A model generated the notes under the pieces. It searched no databases. It was given only the letters and a program-made list of their open reading frames with translations, and was not told the DNA's origin. Position numbers and translations under genes: made by a program. Shown piece by piece: positions 1 through 5,182 of a stretch of 5,182 nt of DNA; the first letter of the stretch is position 1; every line of letters starts with the position of its first letter. The stretch spans positions 1 through 5,182 of the forward strand of contig JAUYEQ010000188.1 of assembly GCA_030691295.1 (NCBI GenBank). The letters are read 5' to 3'. Source of the DNA: Bacteroidota bacterium (GTDB lineage: Bacteria > Bacteroidota > Bacteroidia > Bacteroidales > Prolixibacteraceae).

Positions 1-43
1 TATTTTGCCCTTTAAAACTAATTGTTTTACCTTCGGTTTGCAT
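1..43 (-). CDS. N-terminal start of a truncated gene, possibly an IS110-family transposase
   Basis: A minus-strand start codon (complement of 41-43) is preceded by a good Shine-Dalgarno-like AAGGAAG, 3 nt from the ATG. The 14 codons before the window edge read MQTEGKTISFKGQN without a stop. From memory, Bacteroidota IS110-family transposases often begin with a short variable stretch and then an F-x-x-Q-N/D-I motif just before the first beta strand of the RuvC-like DEDD domain (typically I-x-G-I-D-x-H). The visible residues would fit that pattern, but the catalytic part lies outside the window, so the family call is tentative. If correct, the non-coding end of the element lies to the right of position 43, where an inverted repeat and REP-like palindromes are found. 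It could instead be any unrelated gene that starts here. Confidence 0.4.
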   Translation of the reverse strand, partial: MQTEGKTISFKGQN

Positions 44-107
44 AAGCTTCCTTTTTAAGTTAATGTTTTGCAAAAACTAAATTTACAAAAATTAGGAGGC
101 TTATGCA
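39..107. repeat. Imperfect inverted repeat at the start of the minus-strand gene
   Basis: Positions 39-52 (TGCATAAGCTTCCT) and 94-107 (AGGAGGCTTATGCA) are reverse complements at 13 of 14 positions, with a 41-nt AT-rich spacer. Each arm contains an AGGARGCTTATG string, so each strand shows a purine-rich ribosome-binding-like stretch ending in ATG. The left arm overlaps the start of the minus-strand gene. The right arm begins only a short open frame that crosses REP-like palindromes. The arms may be part of a mobile-element end or a folded leader RNA. Confidence 0.5.
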
Positions 108-137
108 CATTTGCACATTACAAACATACAGCCTTTG

Positions 138-192
138 CCGTTGGCTTCAGCCAACGGATATGAATGCACAAAAGAGATGGGCTTTAGCCCAT
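138..192. repeat. Pair of REP-like palindromes
   Basis: Two palindromes lie 19 nt apart. The first (138-157) is CCGTTGGC-TTCA-GCCAACGG, an 8-bp perfect stem with a 4-nt loop. The second (177-192) is ATGGGC-TTTA-GCCCAT, a 6-bp stem with a similar 4-nt loop (extendable by one T-A pair). Both have the form GGCTTYAGCC at the centre, so they look like two versions of one unit. Such paired short palindromes in intergenic DNA resemble REP/BIME elements mobilised by TnpA-REP (RAYT) enzymes. No such gene is visible in this window. Neither stem is followed by a T-run on the plus strand, so they are not good terminators for a plus-strand transcript. Confidence 0.6.
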
Positions 193-271
193 AAAAGGTC
201 TATCTTTACAGCTATCCTTAGAAGGGTTGAAGAAAAGACAATTGACTACTAAAATTAAAAACCATTTTCCC

Positions 272-739
272 ATGGAACTCTCTATCCTACAAGTTGACCT
301 TCACAACGAATTGCATTGTGCGCAATTAATCAAACTCCTGAACGATTACATGAACGACCCGATGGGGAACAATGCCCCGATGGAAGAAAGTCTGGCACCC
401 CAAATTATTGCCGGATTGAAAAGCTACGCTGGTTATCTCGGATTTTTTGTGCTTTCAGGTGATCAATTTGCAGGCATAGCCAACTGCAATCAAAACTTCT
501 CCACGTTCAAGGCAAAACCGATCCTTAATATTCACGATTTTATTGTTGCTCCTGAATTCCGTACCATTGGCGCCGGTCATTTCCTGATGAAGGGAATCCT
601 CAATTATGCTTCCCAAAACGGCTATTGCCGCGTAAATCTCGAAGTTCGCGAAGACAATCATGCCGCAAAATCACTCTATCAAAAAATGGGATTTTCGGAA
701 TGTGAACCAAGGATGCACTTCTGGGAGAAGAATTTCTGA
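272..739 (+). CDS. GNAT-family N-acetyltransferase
   Basis: A 155-residue protein of the Gcn5-related N-acetyltransferase superfamily, which moves an acetyl group from acetyl-CoA to an amine; the substrate cannot be read from the sequence. The acetyl-CoA binding motif A is visible as beta strand ILNIHDFIVAPEFR (about residues 84-97) followed by the pyrophosphate loop R97-T-I-G-A-G102. Motif B follows as LEVREDNHAAKSLYQKMGF (about 123-141), with the usual N-x-x-A-x-x-L-Y-x-x-x-G-F signature. The N-terminal part, with an NDYMNDPMG stretch, is typical of small cytosolic GNATs in Bacteroidota. The frame is open upstream to a TTG at 227, but the extra 15 residues are lysine-rich and do not look like family sequence, so the ATG at 272 is preferred. 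Neither start has a well-spaced Shine-Dalgarno. It stands alone between repeat regions, with a terminator-like hairpin just downstream. No link to the nif genes is seen. Confidence 0.85.
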   Translation: MELSILQVDLHNELHCAQLIKLLNDYMNDPMGNNAPMEESLAPQIIAGLKSYAGYLGFFVLSGDQFAGIANCNQNFSTFKAKPILNIHDFIVAPEFRTIGAGHFLMKGILNYASQNGYCRVNLEVREDNHAAKSLYQKMGFSECEPRMHFWEKNF

Positions 740-747
740 AGATCATT

Positions 748-806
748 GGGTGCCGCGATTTTCAATCGCGTTTTAATTATTTCGGAGATTAAAAATCTCC
801 GCACCC
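748..806. repeat. Two-hairpin element closed by an outer stem
   Basis: An outer pair GGGTGC (748-753) and GCACCC (801-806) encloses two perfect hairpins. The first is CGCGATT-TTC-AATCGCG (754-770) and the second is CGGAGATT-AAA-AATCTCCG (783-801). The G at 801 can belong to either the outer or the second stem. The two are joined by an AT-only linker, TTTTAATTATTT. As RNA or single-stranded DNA this would fold as a three-way junction. The parallel design (GATT-TTC-AATC and GATT-AAA-AATC cores) suggests a composite REP/BIME-type repeat. It starts 8 nt after the acetyltransferase stop codon. Confidence 0.6.
754..774 (+). terminator. Likely rho-independent terminator of the acetyltransferase gene
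   Basis: A 7-bp perfect stem CGCGATT/AATCGCG with a 3-nt loop is followed directly by TTTT and then a further AT-rich stretch. It lies 14 nt after the TGA at 737-739, a usual place for a terminator. The stem is also part of a larger repeat element (748-806), so termination may be a secondary use of a repeat. Confidence 0.5.
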
Positions 807-898
807 ACTCATCCTAACAGTTTCCGTCGTTTCGGTTCCCAATCCGGTCAGGTTGGGCATAAAAAATTTTAATTTCATAATTTTTTGTTCATTCTCCA

Positions 899-977
899 AC
901 GCTGTCAGGACCTTCGGACGCTGACAGGTTTAACGATAATGCATGGACCTGTCAGCGTCTGGAAGACCTGACAGCGT
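899..977. repeat. Long inverted repeat made of CTGTCAG/CTGACAG words
   Basis: The arms 899-929 and 947-977 are 31 nt each and are reverse complements at about 27 positions by hand count; the mismatches sit in the central 8 nt of each arm. The spacer is 17 nt. Each arm is itself an inverted repeat, CTGTCAG-N12-CTGACAG (902-908 with 921-927, and 949-955 with 968-974). The DNA could therefore fold as one long hairpin or as two short ones. The right arm is followed by seven A residues rather than T residues, so it is not a plus-strand terminator. It resembles a REP doublet (BIME) or a small non-autonomous element. No flanking target-site duplication is obvious. Confidence 0.6.
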
Positions 978-1028
978 AAAAAAACAGAACGGACAATAAA
1001 CGCTCATCTCCATGATTTTTTCCAACCC

Positions 1029-1061
1029 AATCCTGACCGGTTTTCAAAACCTGGCAGGATT
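1029..1061. repeat. 33-nt near-perfect hairpin
   Basis: Arms 1029-1044 and 1046-1061 pair at 14 of 16 positions around a single central C (outer sequence AATCCTG/CAGGATT, inner GGTTTT/AAAACC). The left arm contains CCTGACCGG, the reverse complement of CCGGTCAGG at 844-852. It is followed by no T-run. It is most likely another REP-like palindrome of the same broad family as the repeats to its left. Confidence 0.55.
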
Positions 1062-1120
1062 AAAGCACCCTGCAACAAAATCTTTTGAAAAATTTAACCG
1101 AAGTGAACATCGGATTTGTT

Positions 1121-1142
1121 TACATTTGGGAGTAATTTACTC
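1121..1142 (+). promoter_or_regulatory. Possible Bacteroidota-type -7 element with an adjacent operator-like dyad
   Basis: TACATTTG at 1121-1128 matches the Bacteroidota -7 consensus TAnnTTTG exactly. No TTTG -33 box is found at the expected 19-20 nt upstream, which weakens the call. Two nt after it lies a perfect 13-nt palindrome, GAGTAA-T-TTACTC (1130-1142), which would cover the transcription start if the -7 box is real. It lies about 60-75 nt before the PLD-like gene start at 1199. Confidence 0.25.
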
Positions 1143-1198
1143 AAACAGGTTTTTGGCGGACAGAAAAACAGTATTCACGATAAAATCTACACCATAAA

Positions 1199-2044
1199 AT
1201 GAACTTGCAATTTCGAAAAAACCGGGACATATTTCCTTTCATTTACAGTGAAGTTGAAAAATCAAAATTTTCTATTAGAGCAGCTCTGGCTTGGTTTACT
1301 GATCCTGAATTATTGAAATTATTACATCATAAAAAAGTTCAGGATCGCATTGATGTATCAATCATTTTATTCAATGACGAAATAAATAAAATGCTTGGCT
1401 CATATACTTTACTTGGCGACAATATAAGGTTTTCAAATGTGTTGAAACATCCATATATTATGCACCATAAGTTTTGCATTATTGATAATTCAAAGATAAT
1501 TACAGGCTCTTATAATTGGACTATAAAAGCCAGAAGGTATAATAGAGAAAATATAATCTACATAGAGGATGAAAAAATTGTTAATGAATTTAATTCTGAA
1601 TTTGATAATTTATTTAAAAATAGTTTACCTCAAAGTGCAGTTCCTATATTGCAGAAGTTAAATGAATTAAGTGCGGTAGAGAATGTTGAGATTTTTAATC
1701 TTGAGCAAGATTATAACAAAGAAATTGAGAGAAGAATTATTGAAGCAGAAAAGCTTAGGATTGGAATTGATATTAATATTGCTTATTCAATGATAAAGAA
1801 ACATACACCAGTAATCGCTGCTACAAAATTAACAACCGCTGAGGCTGGACAATATATTCAATCGGGTTTAGTAAAGCTCGAAGCAGCCGGTCGGCTTGAT
1901 TTATGTTTTGAAGAATCAATAATTAGAAAGGAATATGCCTCACTTTTTAATGAAGAAACAAAAAGATTAGCTAAACAAAAATTGATTCAACTCAACTTTT
2001 TCAAAAACCCAAAATATCAGCATTTGTGGAGCAATTATATTTAA
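1199..2044 (+). CDS. Phospholipase D-like single-HKD domain protein
   Basis: A 281-residue protein with one copy of the PLD superfamily catalytic motif: H89-x-K91-x4-D96 followed by G103-S-Y-N106. PLD enzymes use the HKD histidine as nucleophile on phosphodiesters; single-HKD members such as the Nuc endonuclease dimerise to build one active site. The N-terminal half (about 1-140) contains the whole PLD-like fold, with an RAALAWFTDPEL segment (27-38) typical of the first strand and helix. The C-terminal half (about 145-281) is charged, mostly helical in appearance, and not recognised. No signal peptide or membrane segment is visible, so a cytosolic protein is likely. The start at 1199 has no Shine-Dalgarno. 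A sample at 1501-1560 counts 28% GC, against about 52% in a sample of nifH (2641-2700), suggesting separate origin or transfer. Nuclease rather than lipase activity is likely by family, but not shown. No partner gene is in view. Confidence 0.78.
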   Translation: MNLQFRKNRDIFPFIYSEVEKSKFSIRAALAWFTDPELLKLLHHKKVQDRIDVSIILFNDEINKMLGSYTLLGDNIRFSNVLKHPYIMHHKFCIIDNSKIITGSYNWTIKARRYNRENIIYIEDEKIVNEFNSEFDNLFKNSLPQSAVPILQKLNELSAVENVEIFNLEQDYNKEIERRIIEAEKLRIGIDINIAYSMIKKHTPVIAATKLTTAEAGQYIQSGLVKLEAAGRLDLCFEESIIRKEYASLFNEETKRLAKQKLIQLNFFKNPKYQHLWSNYI

Positions 2045-2145
2045 CAAACCGAATGGCAGTTAACAGTATGCTACCTGCCCTGCATCAAGCTATTATATAT
2101 CTCACTTGCTCCAATTGTCCCCTTTCCTCCTTCCTATTTCCCCTT

Positions 2146-2161
2146 CCTACCAAAACGTAGG
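2146..2161. promoter_or_regulatory. Dyad copy 1 upstream of nifH (CCTAC-N6-GTAGG)
   Basis: CCTAC-CAAAAC-GTAGG is a 5-bp perfect dyad with an A-rich 6-nt centre. With its flank it repeats TTCCTACCAAAA exactly as in the second copy, which begins exactly 100 bp downstream. Its right edge runs into a second dyad, GTTAA-N7-TTAAC (2161-2177). No T-run follows, so this copy does not look like a terminator; an operator is plausible but unproven. Confidence 0.4.
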
Positions 2162-2242
2162 TTAAGCCAATATTAACACCCCGTAACACCCTACTATCAT
2201 TGGTTTTGTGCCGTGCAACACGTTTTGTACGCCTCCTTCGTG

Positions 2243-2268
2243 ATTCCTACCAAAAAGTAGGAATTTTT
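2243..2268 (+). promoter_or_regulatory. Dyad copy 2 upstream of nifH: operator or terminator/attenuator
   Basis: ATTCCTAC-CAAAAA-GTAGGAAT (2243-2264) is an 8-bp perfect dyad with the same A-rich centre as copy 1, followed by TTTT (to 2268). As RNA it resembles a short intrinsic terminator, though the stem has only three G-C pairs. It could end read-through from the PLD-like gene, attenuate a nif leader if transcription starts further upstream, or act as the second half of a paired operator. It is 170 nt before the nifH start codon. Confidence 0.4.
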
Positions 2269-2323
2269 CGTGTGCCAAAAACTCCAAATAAAAATATCAG
2301 TCCTTCTAAATTGCAGATAATAA

Positions 2324-3259
<936 letters not shown>

Positions 3260-3282
3260 TTTTAAAAATAGGAGAACAAAGT

Positions 3283-3609
3283 ATGTTAATGATCAGAGCA
3301 ATAATACGTCCCGACAAATCAAGTAAAGTATTGAAAGCATTGTTCGAAGCCGGATATGTGGCTGTAACAAAAATCCCCGTAGTGGGTCGTGGTAAACAGC
3401 GTGGTATCAAAATCGGCGATGTGACTTACGATGAGCTTCCAAAAGAAATGCTGCTCATAGTAATCAAAGACGAAGACAAGGATTTTGCAGTTACCACCAT
3501 CATGGAAGCTGCCCGTACCGAACCCAAAGGAGCTTTTGGCGATGGAAAAATTTTCATCACGCCGGTTGAAGAAGCCTATACCATCAGCCGAGGAACCAAA
3601 GAATTGTAA
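3283..3609 (+). CDS. nifI1: PII-family nitrogenase regulator NifI1
   Basis: NifI1 is a small PII-like (GlnB family) protein encoded between nifH and nifD in methanogens and many anaerobic bacteria. In Methanococcus maripaludis NifI1 and NifI2 form a complex that binds NifDK and inhibits it when ammonium is added, with 2-oxoglutarate relieving the inhibition. The 108 residues show the PII fold: N-terminal MIRAIIRPDK strand, GRGKQRG (35-41) leading into the T-loop, the LLIVIKDED strand (57-65), and the B-loop nucleotide-binding segment GAFGDGKIF (83-91). Length is normal. A clear AGGAG at 3270-3274, 8 nt before the ATG, supports the start at 3283; it is the only strong Shine-Dalgarno in the nif genes seen here, perhaps ensuring independent translation. 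An in-frame ATG two codons later is an alternative. Confidence 0.93.
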   Translation: MLMIRAIIRPDKSSKVLKALFEAGYVAVTKIPVVGRGKQRGIKIGDVTYDELPKEMLLIVIKDEDKDFAVTTIMEAARTEPKGAFGDGKIFITPVEEAYTISRGTKEL

Positions 3610-3628
3610 CAAATTAAAATTCAGAAGT

Positions 3629-4006
3629 ATGAAGTTAATTATGGCAATTATCCGCATCGACAAAATGAACAAAACCAAGCGCGCTTTGTCTGACGCCGGT
3701 CTCCCTTCGATGACTGCTACCGGAAAAGTGTTCGGTCGGGGCAAAGGTCTTTGGGACGCGAAAGTACTCGAAGGTGTAAAAAAGGATCTTCCTGAAGCGT
3801 TGGTACACCTGAACAAGGAACCGCGTTTACGTCCGCAACGCGTAGTGACAATAGTGGTTACCGATGAGAATCTCGAAAAGGCGATTGAAACCATCATCGA
3901 AGCAAACCAAACTCCCGAACCGGGTGACGGTAAAATATTCGTCATTCCTCTACACGAATCCGTCCGGGTAAGAACCGGCGAAACAGGTGATACAACACTG
4001 GATTAA
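3629..4006 (+). CDS. nifI2: PII-family nitrogenase regulator NifI2
   Basis: NifI2 is the second PII paralogue of the nif operon and is expected to act with NifI1 in post-translational ammonium switch-off of NifDK. The 125 residues begin MKLIMAIIRIDKMNKTKRALSDAG, the standard first strand and helix. They continue with FGRGKGLWDAKVL (35-47) opening an extended T-loop region (to about 70), the RVVTIVVTDE strand (71-80) and the B-loop PEPGDGKIF (96-104). It is longer than NifI1, mainly through the T-loop and the tail, as expected for NifI2. The frame is open upstream inside nifI1, but the ATG at 3629 is the one that begins the PII fold. It lies 19 bp after nifI1 and 10 bp before nifD. No strong Shine-Dalgarno is present, so translational coupling with nifI1 is plausible. 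Confidence 0.93.
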   Translation: MKLIMAIIRIDKMNKTKRALSDAGLPSMTATGKVFGRGKGLWDAKVLEGVKKDLPEALVHLNKEPRLRPQRVVTIVVTDENLEKAIETIIEANQTPEPGDGKIFVIPLHESVRVRTGETGDTTLD

Positions 4007-4016
4007 ACTTACAATC

Positions 4017-5182
4017 ATGCCAAAGAGAAAAGATTATACCAACGGATTACCAGATCCTTCCGACCTGAGAGAAGAGATTCTGAAAAAATATCCAGTAAAA
4101 ATAGCGAAGAAAAGGGCGAAAGGGATGGTGATAAACGATCCTTCGTCGGAACAGGAAGTGATGGCCAATGTGCGCACAATCCCCGGAATTATTACTCAGC
4201 GTGGTTGTACTTACGCCGGATGTAAAGGGGTAGTACTCGGGCCAACACGCGACATCATCAACCTGGTTCACGGACCGATCGGCTGTAGTTTCTATGCCTG
4301 GCTGACACGCCGTAACCAAACCCGGCCTGCCGAGGGAGAAGACAACTATATTACGTATTGCTTTTCAACCGACATGCAGGATAGCAACATTGTATTTGGA
4401 GGTGAAGCAAAACTAAAAGAAGCTGTTCGCGAAGCATTCGAAATATTCAAACCAAAAGCCATCGGTATATTTTCAACCTGTCCGGTAGGTTTGATTGGTG
4501 ATGATGTTCATTCGGTATCCCGCGATATGAAAGCCGAATTGGGGATTAATATTTTCGGATTCAGTTGTGAAGGTTATCGCGGAGTTTCACAGTCGGCTGG
4601 TCACCACATTGCCAACAACGGCGTATTTAAAAACGTAGTTGGTCTCAACGATCGTCCGCGTGTTGGTAAATTCCAGGTAAATATGCTGGGCGAATACAAC
4701 ATTGGTGGCGATGCTTTCGAGCTCGAAGCTTTGTTCGAAGAAGCCGGAATCACCTTGTTGTCAACTTTCTCCGGAAACTCAACCATAAAAAGTATGGAAT
4801 ATTCGCACACTGCCGACCTGAACATGGTAATGTGTCACCGTTCCATCAACTACATTGCCGAGATGATGGAAGAAAAATACGGCATTCCATGGATCAAGGT
4901 AAATTTTGTTGGCGCCGAATCAACCGCCAAATCACTCCGGAAAGTGGCCGATTATTTTGGCGATGCCGGGCTGAAAGCCAAAGTGGAAGAAATTTGCGAA
5001 CGCGAACTGGCAAAAGTGAATGCAGTGAAAGCATCCATCAAACCAAAAGTAGAAGGCAAGCTGGCCATGATGTTCGTTGGAGGTTCCCGTGCTCACCACT
5101 ATCAGGATTTATTCAATGAGCTTGGAATCCGCACCGTTTCTGCCGGATATGAGTTTGCCCACCGCGACGATTACGAAGGACG
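4017..5182 (+). CDS. nifD: Nitrogenase molybdenum-iron protein alpha chain, 3' end outside the window
   Basis: NifD is the alpha subunit of the NifDK tetramer that reduces N2 at the FeMo-cofactor. The frame is open from 4017 to the window edge, giving 388 residues of an expected 480-550. Visible key residues (counted from the ATG) are the P-cluster cysteines C64 (RGCTYAGCKG), C90 (HGPIGC) and C155 (STCPVGLIGDD), the SQSAGHH segment with Q192 and H196 (the A. vinelandii His195 equivalent), and C273 in VMCHRSINYI, matching the cofactor ligand Cys275. The segment GGSRAHHYQ (355-363), leading into YEFAHRDDYEG, follows the pattern of NifD from anaerobes. The second cofactor ligand (His442 equivalent) lies beyond the edge. 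The sequence fits the molybdenum enzyme better than AnfD or VnfD. It starts 10 bp after nifI2 without a Shine-Dalgarno; nifK is expected next. Confidence 0.97.
   Translation, partial: MPKRKDYTNGLPDPSDLREEILKKYPVKIAKKRAKGMVINDPSSEQEVMANVRTIPGIITQRGCTYAGCKGVVLGPTRDIINLVHGPIGCSFYAWLTRRNQTRPAEGEDNYITYCFSTDMQDSNIVFGGEAKLKEAVREAFEIFKPKAIGIFSTCPVGLIGDDVHSVSRDMKAELGINIFGFSCEGYRGVSQSAGHHIANNGVFKNVVGLNDRPRVGKFQVNMLGEYNIGGDAFELEALFEEAGITLLSTFSGNSTIKSMEYSHTADLNMVMCHRSINYIAEMMEEKYGIPWIKVNFVGAESTAKSLRKVADYFGDAGLKAKVEEICERELAKVNAVKASIKPKVEGKLAMMFVGGSRAHHYQDLFNELGIRTVSAGYEFAHRDDYEG

Larger units (their letters stand above)
740..1198. other. Gene-poor palindrome cluster between the acetyltransferase and the PLD-like gene
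   Basis: This stretch of about 460 bases has no convincing gene. It contains, in order: a two-hairpin element (748-806); a short dyad CCCAA-N10-TTGGG (838-857) containing CCGGTCAGG; an AT-rich inverted repeat AAAAAATT-N10-AATTTTTT (861-886); a long inverted repeat (899-977); a 33-nt hairpin (1029-1061) containing CCTGACCGG, the reverse complement of the motif in the 838-857 dyad; and a possible promoter (1121-1142). A 61-codon open frame at 1012-1197 crosses the 33-nt hairpin and has no family-like features, so it is not called. The shared CTGACAGG/CCGGTCAGG words suggest accumulation of related REP-like repeats. Confidence 0.6.

Noticed and set aside
138..192. CRISPR array or tRNA-like structure
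   Set aside because: There are only two short palindromes, with no regular repeat-spacer series and no tRNA-like cloverleaf.
103..252. Short plus-strand open frame (49 codons) with AGGAGG just before its ATG
   Set aside because: It runs straight through both REP-like palindromes, has no family-like composition, and ends inside the upstream extension of the acetyltransferase frame. The AGGAGG belongs to an inverted-repeat arm that mirrors the minus-strand start.
947..984. Long inverted repeat plus A-run as an intrinsic terminator
   Set aside because: On the plus strand the stem is followed by A residues, not T; on the minus strand the T-run precedes the stem. Neither orientation has terminator geometry.
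1012..1197. 61-codon plus-strand open frame before the PLD-like gene
   Set aside because: It crosses the 33-nt hairpin and the putative promoter, shows no recognisable motif, and has no ribosome-binding sequence; it is probably repeat DNA that happens to be open.
2207..2220. TGT...ACA pair as a NifA upstream activating site
   Set aside because: The spacing between TGT and ACA is 8 nt, not the 10 nt of the NifA consensus TGT-N10-ACA.
3319..3945. Long minus-strand open frame (208 codons) opposite nifI1 and nifI2
   Set aside because: It lies antisense to two clearly recognised PII genes; its length comes from codon bias on the coding strand and its protein resembles nothing known.

Overview
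The window looks like a piece of a Bacteroidota chromosome, probably an anaerobic or facultative nitrogen fixer of the Bacteroidales/Marinilabiliales type. Reasons: most genes lack a Shine-Dalgarno sequence, the intergenic DNA is full of GC-rich palindromes and short tandem units of a kind common in Bacteroidota, and the nitrogenase genes have the order nifH-nifI1-nifI2-nifD seen in anaerobes. The taxonomic call is an inference from style and protein sequence, not a database match.

Layout. Positions 1-43 (minus strand) hold the first codons of a gene cut by the window edge, possibly an IS110-type transposase. Positions 39-192 carry an imperfect inverted repeat and two REP-like palindromes. 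A GNAT acetyltransferase follows (272-739, +). Positions 740-1198 have no convincing gene but are packed with hairpins: a two-hairpin element closed by an outer stem, a long inverted repeat of about 31 nt per arm, and a 33-nt near-perfect hairpin. A conspicuously AT-rich phospholipase D-like single-HKD protein occupies 1199-2044 (+). Positions 2045-2434 are the region upstream of nifH. They contain two copies of a CCTAC-N6-GTAGG dyad exactly 100 bp apart, a 7-bp tandem repeat and a weak sigma-54-like match. From 2435 to the right edge runs a tight plus-strand operon: nifH, nifI1, nifI2 and nifD (the last cut at the window edge).

How the genes work together. NifH is the iron protein that delivers electrons, with ATP hydrolysis, to the NifDK molybdenum-iron protein. 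NifD supplies the alpha subunit of NifDK and ligands to the P-cluster and FeMo-cofactor. NifI1 and NifI2 are PII-family proteins which in other anaerobes act together as a nitrogen/2-oxoglutarate sensor that switches NifDK off when ammonium appears. The acetyltransferase and the PLD-like gene show no sequence link to nitrogen fixation and look like unrelated neighbours separated from it by repeat-rich DNA.

The nif genes themselves are a well-known arrangement. The least explained material is the paired dyad in the nifH upstream region, the palindrome cluster at 740-1198, and the orphan PLD-like protein.
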